DNA of 64,000 nt from Mermis nigrescens. Its lineage: Eukaryota > Nematoda > Enoplea > Mermithida > Mermithidae. The notes beneath the pieces are model-generated. The model was given only the letters and a program-made list of their open reading frames with translations, was not told the DNA's origin and did not search any database. The stretch is taken from positions 248,001 to 312,000 of the forward strand of contig JAVLUZ010000748.1 of NCBI GenBank assembly GCA_036768485.1, in the 5' to 3' direction. Below are positions 32,608 to 44,199 of this stretch, piece after piece (within the stretch, counting starts at the first letter, position 1; each line of letters starts with the position of its first letter). The position numbers were made by a program, and so were the translations under genes.

Positions 32608-34199
32608 GTGTTCACCCTGATGTGCCCTACTTGGGGAACCCCGGTTCTGGCGGTCTGGATTGTTTCCGTTTCCGCCTTTTACCCATTGTTTCCGTTTCGG
32701 TTTCCTGCTTTTGCCTACTGTTTCCGTTTCCGGATTTTACCCATCATTTCCGTTTCCCCTTCCGGGTTTTACCCACACCCTAAATTATGCCGCAAAAATG
32801 CTATTGAAAAACCCTTCCTTGCTTCGTAGCTATAGTGAGATCTAGCGACCTACAGTACATAAGAAAGAAGGGATGACTGTAGCCACCGAAAACATTTATT
32901 GACAAAGCTCTCGGATAAATGAAACAGACTATAGATTAACGTGGGTGCTAGTAGTAGTACTCCCGCTTAGATCGGTATCACTCCCGTTTACTTAGGTCGA
33001 TATACAGGCATTATTTTGGGCCGCACGCCGTAGGGTTTAAAAATCGTTTTCTCTTCTTTTCTTGCATTACAGTAAAACTTGAATGCGTCTACTCTAAATG
33101 TATTTCACGTCAAACCTGCATTTTGGATTACATGCTGTCTTATGTACATACTTTATCTTTTTTAGCAAGATAAATTCCTATCAAAAAGATAAAGATAAAG
33201 ATAAAGATGGCCTGTGATTTTTCCAAAAGATAAAGATAAAGATAAAGATAAAATAAAGAAATCGTCAAGATAAAGATAAAGATATCTTTATCTTTATCTT
33301 TATCTTGCTAAAAAGATAAAGATAAAGATGTCTTTTACAACACTAGTAGGTACATCAAGAGCATTCATTCAGGTTGATATTATGGCTTATTGCTAGCGAG
33401 CTATCATTTGATTAGTCATGTTCTTTTAGAAACTTCCGTAATTTTCTATTCACCCGTTTTCAAACCGTAGCTGTACTCCTGCAAAACGTCAAAAATCAAA
33501 ATTTACGACATGGATAGGGTATGTTTAGGCTCGTGTATTTCAAGAACTAATTCGTTAAGTTTCTTCAAATTCTACAGTAAGGTCAGCTAAGTCATTGCTT
33601 AGAAAGAACTATAATTTGAAAGGAATTTATTTGCTGTGATTTGAGATATTAAGGAAAATTCAGCGTCATGAAATCGTTTTCTTACGTCAGCTTACACTGC
33701 AAGATAAAATATTTTACACCAGTCGATAGCGCATTAAAAGTAGGTATAGGCTGCCTCAAAAGATTCGCCTCGCGGCTATAACATCAGCAGAAAGAGGCGC
33801 GAAAATGTTTCATATATAATCCGTTGTTGCTGAGTTTCATAAGTCCGATGGAACCGTTTCGATCAAACATTAGTCAAAATATGAAGATATTTTGTTTTAT
33901 ATTTTTTATACACACAAGCACAGACACTCAGACAACTCGAAATGTACATAGACTAGCAAATGGGTCACTTCGCTTCGCACCTCATTTGCAAAGAGATAGA
34001 TTTAAATGATGACCAACATGTAGTTTAAATCTCCATGTGCACCAAAATATATAGGTATATACAATTTCATTCGGCTCACTTTATTCACTTCACAATGTTT
34101 ATCATGTCATTCTACTCATTTTACTAATGTTTCTTGCTTCATTTCCCCACTCCTTTGCGAATAAAGGGCATTGTAATTGTAAATTACATAAAAAGTAAA

Positions 34200-34970
34200 T
34201 GAAAATTTTGCCTCGTTGTAAACAAACGCAAAAATTTTCATGAAAAATCAACCATTAAAAATAGAGTTAAGAAATCGTATAGGCATGCATTCGAAAGCCG
34301 TGTGACTGCTGCTTTCGTTTGATTTACATTGCATTACACTCACGTTGTTCACAGAGAGCAATCATTTGTTGATATTCTGGCTTGCTGCGAGCCCGCCCTG
34401 ATTGATTTGACATGTTTTTCATAACCTCCCGTAATTTCTTGTCAACCCGTTTTTAAGCTATTCAGGTACCCACAGAAATAACGATAAGTCAATTCGGATC
34501 CAAATTTGGGGAGTAACGTTCAATCTGTCCTTTCACAAATAGACAAAACCATAAATTTCATAATATGGATAGGGTGAGCTTGGGCTCAACCAATCCGTTA
34601 ATTTTCTTTAAATTCTGCATCAAGGTTAGTCGGAGTATTATCGGCAAATGCATGAAACTCAATTGAAATTCAACCGCTTTGAAATACTCAGCGAAATGCA
34701 CTGTTAAAAAGCGTTTTTCTTACGGTTTTCGGCGAATTCACACTTTGCTTTAAATTGGTTTACACCAGTCGACAGGACAGTAAAAAGTTGGCTCAGACTG
34801 GCGTAAAAGTTTTGCCCTGCAGCAAGTACCGACGCCTTTATAATCTAAACTTTTCCGGATAACTCGTTGTTTCCGAGTTTCAGTCGTCCGATCAGGCCAG
34901 TTTGATCTGGAATTCGAAATCAAGAACTCGGAATATCTCTTAGGACAAAATATGAAGATCATTCCATTAG
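34200..34970 (+). repeat. diverged segmental duplicate
   Basis: Block order (TGTAAACAAACGC, CCCGTTTT, ATGGATAGGGT, TTTACACCAGTCGA, CGTTGTTNC..GAGTTTCA, AAAATATGAAGAT) matches about 29330-29658 plus 33346-33890, with element M inserted in the first copy. A TATAA is followed by an ATGAAGAT in both, suggesting duplicated promoter regions of small genes, but no complete gene can be supported. Confidence 0.6.
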
Positions 34971-36148
34971 CAGTAAAACTTTTTTCCAGAGACAGGCGCA
35001 TATGCAAACTCAAAATTAATATTATAGATTAAGATCTCTGTTAAATTTCGAGCTTTTTTTGTAAAGAACGTTGTGATCTTCGTGCTTATAAACTTTCGCC
35101 TTATGCAGTTCCATATAGCTCCTCAATCTCGCGCCTGTGCATGCCTTCTCACCTGAAGCAAACAAAACTCAGAAGTTAGAACGGCTTTACAAATATTTTC
35201 CTGAACAAGTCTCACGCTGTGTATGAGTGAAGCACCGGTTAGGTATCGACTTTATATCTTTGCCTGTAGAAGCTCTTCTTCCTTCAGTGTGTTAGAAAAG
35301 ATCACATACGCGCGTCAGAGTGGTTTAGAAACCACGACGAGAATCTATAATTGAGTTTTCGGGATGATTTGTTCACTCGCCCCATTCGTTTGCTGTCCAT
35401 TAATGAGGACTGGTTAGGTGAAATCGCCAGAAAAGCCAAAATGTTCCTGAAAGTAGAATTCTGCGGGAGGGTTTCACTAATCTGTGGGTGGTTTTTCAAC
35501 TTATGCGGAGGGTGTGAACCCTTGCAGACCCCCGCACGCCACCCACTTAGGCACCTACATATATGTATATGTGCATGGTTTGGTTTGGATAAGCTAATCA
35601 TGACCGATCTGGAGATAATCCTGAGAGCCGTTCTGGTGCCAAAGTGACCTCAGTGCTAATGCGTAAAGACTATACATTAAAGCGAAATTTCAGCTCAATT
35701 TAAAGCACTTTGTCGCAAAAACATTTTTTATATTTGTCCGTTGCTGGGTCTTCATTCTATCCTGATTTCAAAGTATTTCTTGCTATGCAAATTGCTTTTG
35801 ACCGCAGCAGGTAGGTACATACATATCTTCCATCTATAAAAATAGTACAACATATTTTGCGTGACAAAATGTAGAATGAATAAAATTGGTTTTTATCGTG
35901 TTACGTATGCCAATGTACAATGTAGTAAGCTTGCCGCGGATGGATCGCTGCTTTTCGAATTGATAGTTCAGTCGAATGATTTTCCTTGTGGAATTGTGGT
36001 TGATACTGTATATTTTATATCTTATGCAGATCAAATCTACTGTATTTATGCAGAATTGAGATAAGCAAAAGCATTGAGCTGGGAATGCAATCGAAAACTT
36101 GAATGCAATGCATTCTTGTTTATAAGAGATCTTGTTGCATCAAAAATC

Positions 36149-36228
36149 ATGTCGAACGTATTGATATATCTTATCATTTTAGTAATATCCTGCGAAGCAG
36201 TCACTGCAAACCCGGCTAAAAGTAAAGG
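36149..36228 (+). CDS. signal-peptide exon of the cysteine-rich precursor
   Basis: Short polar N-terminus, nine or ten aliphatic residues, then Ser-Cys-Glu and a small-residue region suitable for signal peptidase cleavage. A TATAA stretch lies about 30 bases before the ATG (36119), which would leave almost no leader if it is a TATA box. Confidence 0.5.
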
Positions 36229-37655
36229 GTGATGCAAATGACTGTTTTTCATTTACTGTACCTATCTATATATGTGAAATATGTAGAAAGGATCAAAAAG
36301 AGGGACATTGGAATAGAATGAATAAGATCGATGATGGGGTTAAATCGCAAAAAAGTATCAGAAAGCTAATTCGAGGTCCACCAGATTCATTACCACTACA
36401 CAAAACTGTTGAAATTATTTATCCGCACTTTATAGACAATCCTGCGCGTTGACTTTTAAAGTGGGCTATAGTGATTATGGGACGTTCAGCCCACAAGTGC
36501 TCTTGGCATGACGGATTCATGTGAAAATTGACGGACGATGTCAAAGTGTATGTACATAAATAGAAACAGCATTCTAAGAAATTTAGTGAAAAATAGCCAT
36601 TTTGCCAAATAAGTGATCAAAAGTTTTTGATAAATTTTTTGGTTACAAAAGTCATGGAGGATGGGAACTCAACTTGAACACCTACCCGTTTTCAATCATA
36701 ATGAAATTTTTGACATTTTTACGTTTTTATGACTTTGATCCTTCAGACAGCCAGACTCCCGAGACTCCGGCTTCAGACATAGTAAGGGACGTGAATTGGT
36801 GTACGACGCATGTACATACCACTACGACGTAACGCTTTTAACATATCGTCATGTTCCTTAACGAAGGACTCGTCACTTCTGGAAAATGCTTGGAATGGTC
36901 TATCCGACAATAAGCTGACGCGGTTATAGGATTGACCTATAATCGGGGCCGTATTTAAGGTGCGGGTGTGGGAGCGGGCGGCCGCTCCCTCCCGTAGCCG
37001 AAAAAATTTTAAAATCGGGAACGAAAAGATGGAAAAATCTTATTTTTTGTCGTAAAATCTTCGAAATTTAGTCTATTCGCGACGGATTCAAAGCATTTTC
37101 CATAATTCTAGCCCAAGTGCGCCCGAAATATGATACGTTTTAGAGCGTTTTGAGCGAAAAAGGAGTTTTTTTTAGTTCAATTTGTGTAAATGGATAGGGC
37201 GGATCGAAAACGGTCAAAAAATTTAGTTTTTGCGAACTATCCCGACGTATTTTACGAGATACGCTGGGTCGCCCCTCGGCCGGATCCTGCATACGGGCCT
37301 GCTTAATTATCGTAATCTTTCGGCTGTCGATAAAAATTCTTAGAATTTATGCCCAAAGTTATGTTAAACAGACTATCTCTGTATGCGTGTAAATGAGTTT
37401 GCTTGCCTTCCTGTGATCCACAGAACTGGGCATAATCGTAATTCACTAAACTTTGTATTAGGACGTTTGACCGCCGGACAAGTAGTCCAAAATAGTTCCT
37501 TAAGCAAGCGGAATGCCGAGAGAGAAAAGTGGTACTGCTACACAGTGCCGTGGTGCCGTGATGATCATGACTGCTGCGACAAAAAAACAATGAAATGCCT
37601 TTGCCACTGGACTGTCCAATGCTGCTATGATAAGTCATTGATTCACCATTCTTGA
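36149..37655 (+). CDS. candidate secreted eight-cysteine peptide precursor (2 exons)
   Basis: Proposed exons are 36149-36228 and 37424-37655. Exon 1 encodes a typical signal peptide. Exon 2 has a good acceptor (pyrimidine-rich, CCACAG|A) and encodes a linker ending in a dibasic Lys-Arg site, then a 47-residue tail with eight cysteines spaced C-x5-C-x5-CC-x6-C-x-C-x5-CC, before TGA. Signal peptide, propeptide with dibasic cleavage and a compact disulfide-rich tail is the layout of arthropod neuropeptides, antimicrobial peptides and knottin-like venom or saliva peptides; the sequence cannot decide between these. The donor that keeps the frame (GG|GTGATG) is mediocre; a better-looking one seven bases upstream is out of phase, so the pairing is an inference. 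The intron holds a TIR element (about 36948-37301). Confidence 0.5.
36948..37301 (+). mobile_element. family G TIR element in the intron of the cysteine-rich gene
   Basis: Starts CGGGGCCGTATTTAAGG, ends complementary to CAGGCCCGTATGCAGG. G/C-rich subterminal tracts (GGCGGCCGCTCC). TSD not clear. Confidence 0.55.
37424..37655 (+). CDS. propeptide and eight-cysteine tail exon
   Basis: The frame is open upstream to about 37383, but no Cys-rich similarity precedes the acceptor at 37422-37423. Two CC pairs and a CxC give eight cysteines in about 32 residues, far above background, and the tail is rich in Asp, Lys and aromatic residues. A dibasic site separates linker and tail. Confidence 0.5.
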
Positions 37656-37657
37656 AT

Positions 37658-37663
37658 ATTAAA
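37658..37663 (+). terminator. candidate poly(A) signal (ATTAAA)
   Basis: This common variant hexamer lies three bases after the TGA of the cysteine-rich exon. Confidence 0.3.
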
Positions 37664-37679
37664 TAATTTTTATAAACAT

Positions 37680-39687
37680 GATGCGTGTGTGTACAGCTTT
37701 TTTCTTTCTTTGTTTCTGACTAGTGTTTTATGCTTAACGATTTTCTTCCTTAACGAAGCATTTTAGGGGTCCGTTAAGGGTTGAAGCCTTATTTTCGAGC
37801 CCTTGACGTTACCGTTAATCGGCGTCGTTATTTTAAATCGACGTTATCTGAATCGTTATTTGATGATTGACAGATTTCTTGTTTACATAGTTTAGATCAG
37901 GTTTTTAAGAGTCAATTTCCGTAAGAATCGCCTTAATGCTATATTGAGCTTGTACAGTCAAAACCTTATCCCACCTAATTTTAACATGCGTTGTGCACTT
38001 TTGCAGTCTTTGTGCTGAGTTCAAAAGTGCAAACCGTTTTGCACAAAATCGATTTTTCATCGAGAACACGGACCTTAAAGTTTAAAAAATTCCCAAATTT
38101 CGCATAATCAGATAAGTTTCACTGTTTGCCAATTAATTTCGTAACCACTAAACAGATTTTTATCAATGTTTTTTTATATTTGGTAGAGCGATTCATGAGC
38201 TACAAAAGCATGTGTTATAATGCAACGATATTTATGCTTTAGCTGCGTCAATAATGTATAATTTTTGAATTTTTATTCTCAAAAATTTTAACTTTTTCGA
38301 GTGCTGCTTGCGGACCATCTTTGGGCCAAAGTCCAAATTTAAGTAAAATGTGTAAGACTCACACGCAAATATATGTATGTCCAAAAGACAAAAAACTAAA
38401 GTCCTTCTTGTTTGAGTAACGGCGGTTCAGGTGATGTCAACGTATTCCGACACGTGATTTTTCTCATACTTCTGCAGGGTATAGCGCTTGAAACGGACGC
38501 ATTAGAATGGACACAAGTAACTCAACTTGACGTTAGTCTTAGAGAAATAAAAAGCCATTCTGGATGTGGCCACTTTGTACTATTTTTAAAAATTTAATAA
38601 AATAGTACACACGAATGCATATGTTGAGTTGAATTTTTTAGTTTATACAGTGCTGATAGGCCAAAGCTAAAAAGTTGAAGAATTATTCAAGGATTTACTC
38701 GCAATATAAATTCTAGAGGATGTATGTAAAGATAATGGGCTTCTTTAATTAAAAATTGTCATTTATGTGCAAAATATTCTTACATCTGTTTTTGCTGCTG
38801 TGCTGAATGCCTAAGTTAATGATACCACACATGGACATCATGAACGGGTAGGTCTGATAAGACGGGGAGGATTAAAGCCTTTTCGATAATCAGGCACACT
38901 CCCAGATTACATTTGCCCAGAACTGCATTTTTGGCACTTACGACTAAGGCGAACTTGCAAGACCTTCACAAGGTCTAAAAGAAAATATCTTATCCATTGA
39001 TTGAATGAAAGCATAAAAAGAATCGTCAGAAAGTTACCCAAAAGATATTGTTAAGCAAATGTGAACTCATTCTCAGTTTGGACCTTTACAGTTTTTGTCG
39101 TGGCTGAAGAATGCTAATTTTTGGTCTCGTGAAGCAAAAAACGCGAAGGATTAGGATCACAAAATGATAACAAAAGTGACATTTATGATTACTTTTTGGC
39201 TTATTCTATCTATATATACTGAAGCTGAAGACATTGAAATACATAAAAACATTGAAAAAAGCCACATCAATGACATTTGAAAGTCTGTTAATCCTTATGC
39301 TTCTTACTTTGTTTGTTTTATGCTTGGTTATCGCACATATGTAGCTTAATCCACCATCCTTCATTAAAAAATGAGAAATGCGGTAGGTTGGAAACCTAAA
39401 GGCATTCGTTCTAGAATTTTTAGAATAAAACTTTCATAAAACGCAAGAGCAGCTTTTAGTCTATCTCTTGATGAAACGGATACATATTCATTCAAATCCA
39501 AAAATGGAGCTACATATTACATTACATACAAGCATCAAATTAAACACGTGATATTGTGGGTTGCCCAGTTTAGCTAACTATTTTTCAATTTAAGTTTTTT
39601 TCGAAATTTTTATCGTAAGAAAAAGGTCTCATCTGAAACAATGAGTTAAACTGGCTTATTGTATTAAGTCTCAATCATACTTAGGCA
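37680..39687 (+). other. AT-rich intergenic DNA
   Basis: No recognised gene or element. A short open stretch near 38480-38600 after TTCTGCAG could be an exon but has no supporting similarity. Confidence 0.35.
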
Positions 39688-39942
39688 CATATGTGGGCGG
39701 CACCAAAGTTCTGGGGGTGCAAGATTTTTTCAAAGGTAAAAAATGACCTTAAAAATGGTGGTATTGACGGAAAGAACACTATTTTTCAATGTTTTCTTAT
39801 CGAGCACTATCCATTGGCATCAAAACATTGCGAAAAAACGAAAAAATTTAAAAGAATTGAATTCTGGGGGGTATTTTGGTTTCTAAGGGGGTATTTTGGT
39901 TTCTGGAGGGTTGCATACCTCAACTCCCCACGCCCAGGTATG
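39688..39942 (+). mobile_element. family D MITE D4
   Basis: Full-length copy, flanks CTTAGGCA / TTTAGGTA (6 of 8). Confidence 0.8.
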
Positions 39943-40854
39943 TTTAGGTAGCAGAAAAATTCTCGAGGTTCTGATTGAACAAAAATCACTAAAAACGGGT
40001 GCCAAAAATGCAATTCTTTGAGAACCATAATCTGGGGATCAGCCTCATTCTCGAGAAGGCCTTAGCCCTCCCCCGCCCCATCAAAACTACCTGTTTATGA
40101 TGTCCATGTGTCCATATGTGTCATCATTAGCTTGGGCATTCAGCACAACAGCAAAAACAGGTTTGCGTATTAATGACAATTTTTTTATTAAAAAGCCTAT
40201 ATCTTTATATCCTATTGAATTCGAATTGCAAATAAATACTAAATAATTTTTCAACATTTTAGCTTTAGCCCGTTATTCAGCATGAGAGCCAGCAGTTCAA
40301 AACCTAAAAAATCCAATTAAAGTTATGCATTCGTGTATACTATTTAAATAAATTTTTAAGAGTCGAGAGTCACCTCGAGTCAAAACTAGGGATGTTCCGG
40401 TTCCGGGTTTTTCAAAAGAATCGGTTCCGGTTCCGGTTCTTGGAAAACAAGAATTTCGGTTCCGGTTTCGGTTCCGGTTCTTGCGTAAGTTGGAACCGTC
40501 GGTTCCGGTTCCGGTTCTTCAACTAGAGAACCGTCGATTCCGGTTCTCGGTTCCTGTGTTAAAGTATGTACGCTCTTGATAGCCTGACTTCTCCGGAACA
40601 TATGACGATGTATGTAAGCGAAAGATAAATTATTCAGGGAGTCGTTTCAATCTGGCAACTGCACGTTCAAATGAGTTTTACGTCTAGTTGACAATTTACT
40701 TATAAATCACTGAATATTGTCTATGTGTTTCTTAATTGCAGACTTATACGAAATCAAAATGCTTAATTCATGACGAAGATCTGCTGCAATGGTGGAAAGA
40801 GAAGTCGAAGAATTTGCCGATTCTCGCGTTTATAGCTAAGCAGTATCTTGCAGC

Positions 40855-41922
40855 CAGTGGCGGATCTAGGATTTTCCAAAGGGGGCATCCTAACTTTTCC
40901 AAAAACAGTCAGAAATAGGTCCAAAAATTTGCCCTTAACGCGCGAAACAGTGTTCTTTTCGGCCTTTTACAATGTATACTTTTACATTAAATCACTTTTG
41001 ACGCAATATTTTTCTTTAAATTTTAAATTTTTCAATAATTTTGTGCTAAAAATCACTAAAATTCTTTGACTTTATCAGAATTCTGGCGCGAAGCATTTTT
41101 TTTGTAAAGGTCCGTTTGACATGTACAAAGATGATACCCAAAAGTCTTTGTACATTGTGAACACACAAATTTTTGGGTACTATAATATGGTACAGTAGCG
41201 ATTTTAGTGTGGTAAAAACAGAGTTGTTCGACTTTTGGTAGTGTATTTCAGCTAATTCATGGGTCTCTAAGGGCAAAAATCACTAAGAATCGTCTTAAAA
41301 CGGCACGAAGCGCCTAAAAATTTGACATTTTTCCATTCGAAATGTAGTTTCTGCCATTATAAAGATAAATAGAGCACACAATCAGTCATTTCGACGCGAG
41401 GCGCCGTAAATTTCTGCGAATTTTAGACCTTTTTTGTAATTTTTATCTCTCCAAGAAATCTTCGTACATGTACAAAGATGGTCCCGAAAAGTCTTTGTAC
41501 ATCGGGAAAAATCTTCTCCGAATACAAAAAAAAACCGTGGCGCGAAGCGCTGGAAAATTTGTGAGATCAAGACGGATAGACGTCTAGAAGCATGATTTAC
41601 TGCTTGATTTCTTGTATTTATAGCATTTGATGCGAAATATCGAAATTTTTAATTGGAAATAGAAGAAAACTATGCAAGAATAGCTGTTTCTGCTGCTAAA
41701 ATTGTTTTGAAACCTACATGAACAGAAAATGGCTTCCAGGTGGCGAAGAAAGTAAATAAACGTCATTAATAGGTATCATCCGGCACGTAGCGCCTTAAAA
41801 ATTTGAGAAATTATGGTCACTGAGGGCCAAAAAATAATTGCAAATTGTATATCCATTCTTTATCTCGCCAAATATTTTTGGCAAATGGGGGAGTGGCCCC
41901 CCGCCCTTTAGATTCGCCCCTG
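40855..41922 (-). mobile_element. non-autonomous hAT-like element A2, nested in N
   Basis: TIRs CAGTGGCGGATCTA and (reverse complement) CAGGGGCGAATCTA, with exact 8-bp TSD CTTGCAGC (40847-40854, 41923-41930). It lies in reverse orientation to A1 at 19204. Long internal stretches match A1; neither copy has a transposase frame. Element B is inserted inside. Confidence 0.88.
41094..41539 (-). mobile_element. MITE B, nested in A2
   Basis: A 446-bp element with ends CATTTTTTTTGTA / CACGGTTTTTTTTTGTA and TSD GCGCGAAG (41086-41093, 41540-41547). It is made of inverted GTACAAAG/CTTTGTAC blocks. Confidence 0.82.
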
Positions 41923-42348
41923 CTTGCAGCGCCAGCTACAAGCGTTCCATCGGAACAGCTGTTCAGTTGCGCTGGAATCATTTACGACCCTCTCAGAAAC
42001 AGGCTACATGGCGAAAAAGCAGAACGACTATTATTTTTAAAATCTAATTTACCCGGAACAATACTAAGTTTTAGTCTGTAAACTTTTGGGTAATAAAAGA
42101 TTGAATTGCTGCTTCATGTCTTCACTAAATTTTATGAAGTTCGATTTTTAAGTCTAATTTAAAAAACCGAGAACCGACTACAAAAAAGATCGATTCCGGT
42201 TCCGGTTCTTAGAAAATCAAAAAATCGGTTCCGGTTCCGCTTCTTAGAATATCAAAAAATCGGTTCTCGGTTCCGGTTCCGGTTCCAAAAAAATGGTCGG
42301 TTCCAGCCGGTTCCGGTTTCGGTTAACCCGCACATCCCTAGTCAAAAC

Positions 42349-44199
42349 AAGTCAAAACCTAAACCCCCTCATTTTGACATATGTTGTACAGATGTTAGTG
42401 CTGATTATCACTGTGTATAGTGTTCTGCACAAAACTCATTTTTCGCTGGAAACACCAAGCTCAAAGTTTGAAAAATTGACCCATTTTTTCGAAATGTAAT
42501 TGACATTTCATTTATAATTACAACTCTAAGTATTTCCCATTGATCGTTTTTCAAAATGACTAGCAGACATTTTGTATATTCGAAAATTACTTATTTTGAC
42601 CGGCTTAGTTTCCTTTGCAGGAGTGACAACGATGTGAAGCACAAAATTGCTTTATTTTGAATACCTAAAAAGTGTTTTTTTCGGCCATATCTCTTATACC
42701 AACTGCGGTTTTATATACAAATTTGCTCACATTGCAGCTCATTCTCGTATTAAACCACAGGCAAAAAATTAAATTAAAAAAAATCGGATTGCTTTTTCAG
42801 GAACGATGACGAATGCTATTCAACTTTCATCACACTGTTTACAAATATTGCAAATATTCTTCAGCGTTTTTCAAAATTCATCGAAGGAAAAGAAGAAGTC
42901 AAAAAAATTTCTGAAGCACTAAGTTTTTATTTGTTTGGGAGTTTAAATGAAAAAATAATAATTGTACGTTTACAGTTCTTAGAAAACAGGGCGCTAAAAA
43001 GATCGAATTGTTTCAAAGTTTAGAAAAAATACATTCTCTATTCAGTAAGACTTTCTATTTGATATAAATGTATGCTTATAAATTTTTGTGAATTTTTAGA
43101 TATTTTGGACTGATTATGCACAAAATTAATTGCGGCTGGTGCGCATTGAGCATAGGCTGCTTAGATCGAAGAGCATGCCATAAAATAAAAAATGTTGGTC
43201 CCGGCTATCCCATCAGACCGGCATGCTCTGCATCGTGACCACAGCTGCACAGCACATCTACTTAATAGCGTCAATACATGCAGAGCATGGGCATTAGAGA
43301 AGGGTTGAAATCAAAAATTTGTTTCAAAATGTCCGGGCTTTAAAGAGGTTGACATGCGTCAAAAACACCATTGTTAAGCGCTTCAAAGATGCTTTTTCTT
43401 TAAGATAAAAATATTTGTAAAAAAAATTTATAAAAATATCAAAAATTTGAATGAATTGAACATAACAGTCAAAAATTTAGTAAATGTCGCAAAGCGCTGA
43501 AAATATGTGACGCATCTGGATCAAGAGGTCGCCGAAAAATGCTTAATATACATAACACTTGTTTTCTACTTTTTTCGTAAAAATCAATAGATCTTAGAAT
43601 GAAAAAATTGTTCAACGGTGAAAAGCAACATAATAAAAATACATACATTTAATTAGATAATGATTTAGAATGAGGAAAGCATGAGTATCAATTCGAGAAA
43701 CAAGCCCAAGTGATGCTGCTACAATAAAGAGCAAATAGATCAAAGTTATCTGATGCCACGACTTCCAAATTTGTATGGATTGGGATTACTCTTAGACATA
43801 CACAATCAACGCCAATTCCTTATTTAAAAATTTGATTTGGTTGGGAATCAAGAATCAACGAAAGTATGATACAAAAGAAGTCAAGAGATGCGAACCATGC
43901 CTAATTTACTGATTCGGATAATCTCACATGGCAGCAAATCACAAGTTTTTGGTCTCGTGCAGCAAGAAAACGAAAAAAAGGTCAAAAGCAGGAAAATGAA
44001 GAAAATGAAGCATGTTTGGTTGGAGAATGACTTTTTTAGCAGATCCAAACTCAAAGTTGGAGGCTTCTGATATTAAAGAAAGTCTGTTAAATAGTGATTG
44101 CTGGCATATATAGTCTGTTTCACACAACTTCGGTCATAAATTTTAAAACCATCTCCGACAATACGCTGACAGATTGCGATTATAGCATTGATCTAATCA
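42349..44199 (+). other. AT-rich DNA with one decayed family C copy
   Basis: 43275-43540 retains the family C start (ACATGCAGAGCATGGGCATT) and a decayed hairpin (GTCGCAAAGCGCTG). Confidence 0.4.

Larger units (their letters stand above)
30514..32780 (+). mobile_element. TIR element K, nested in J1
   Basis: Inserted between two copies of TAAATTATG (30505-30513, 32781-32789); the uninterrupted site is seen in J2. Ends begin GGG and carry CCGGAAGCGGAAA-like subterminal repeats on both sides. The TSD is 8 or 9 bp because one G is ambiguous, so hAT and Mutator-like origins both remain possible. No transposase seen. Confidence 0.82.
30100..32931 (-). mobile_element. TIR element J1 with tRNA-like segment, nested in M
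   Basis: Inverted ends TAGTCTGTTTNATTTAT flanked by TA on both sides, as in Tc1/mariner-type MITEs. Same content as J2 and J3 but interrupted by element K at 30514. Confidence 0.8.
29667..33345 (+). mobile_element. hAT-like element M, outermost of a five-layer nest
   Basis: TIR TAGTGTTGTAAAAGA at both ends in inverted orientation, exact TSD GTAGGTAC (29659-29666, 33346-33353). Its own sequence is about 0.85 kb once nested DNA is removed, with AGATAAAGATAAAG arrays near each end (29680-29815, 33150-33320). No coding frame. Confidence 0.88.
40742..42080 (+). pseudogene. hAT transposase C-terminal (hATC dimerisation) remnant
   Basis: Two coding pieces, 40742-40854 and 41931-42080, are separated by element A2 and become contiguous if A2 and one copy of its 8-bp duplication are ignored. 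The first holds LLQWWKEKSKNLPILAFIAK, the second PATSVPSEQLFSCAG and LRNRLHGEKAERLLFL: the classic hATC dimerisation block. The DDE catalytic core and BED finger are missing, so it cannot encode an active enzyme. An acceptor-like TTGCAG precedes the first piece, suggesting it was the last exon. Confidence 0.85.
40387..42340 (+). mobile_element. hAT transposon N with fossil transposase
   Basis: Ends TAGGGATGTTCCGG and (reverse complement) TAGGGATGTGCGGG, flanked by an exact 8-bp duplication GTCAAAAC at 40379-40386 and 42341-42348: the signature of a hAT insertion. Subterminal GGTTCCGGTT repeats line both ends. It holds the last part of a hAT transposase and is split internally by element A2. 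Confidence 0.88.

Noticed and set aside
35861..36064. 67-codon frame upstream of the cysteine-rich gene
   Set aside because: No recognised motif, no clear splice sites, and the opposite strand is equally open.
38412..38597. possible exon after TTCTGCAG near 38476
   Set aside because: One acceptor-like site and an AATAAA are not enough; there is no similarity or partner exon.
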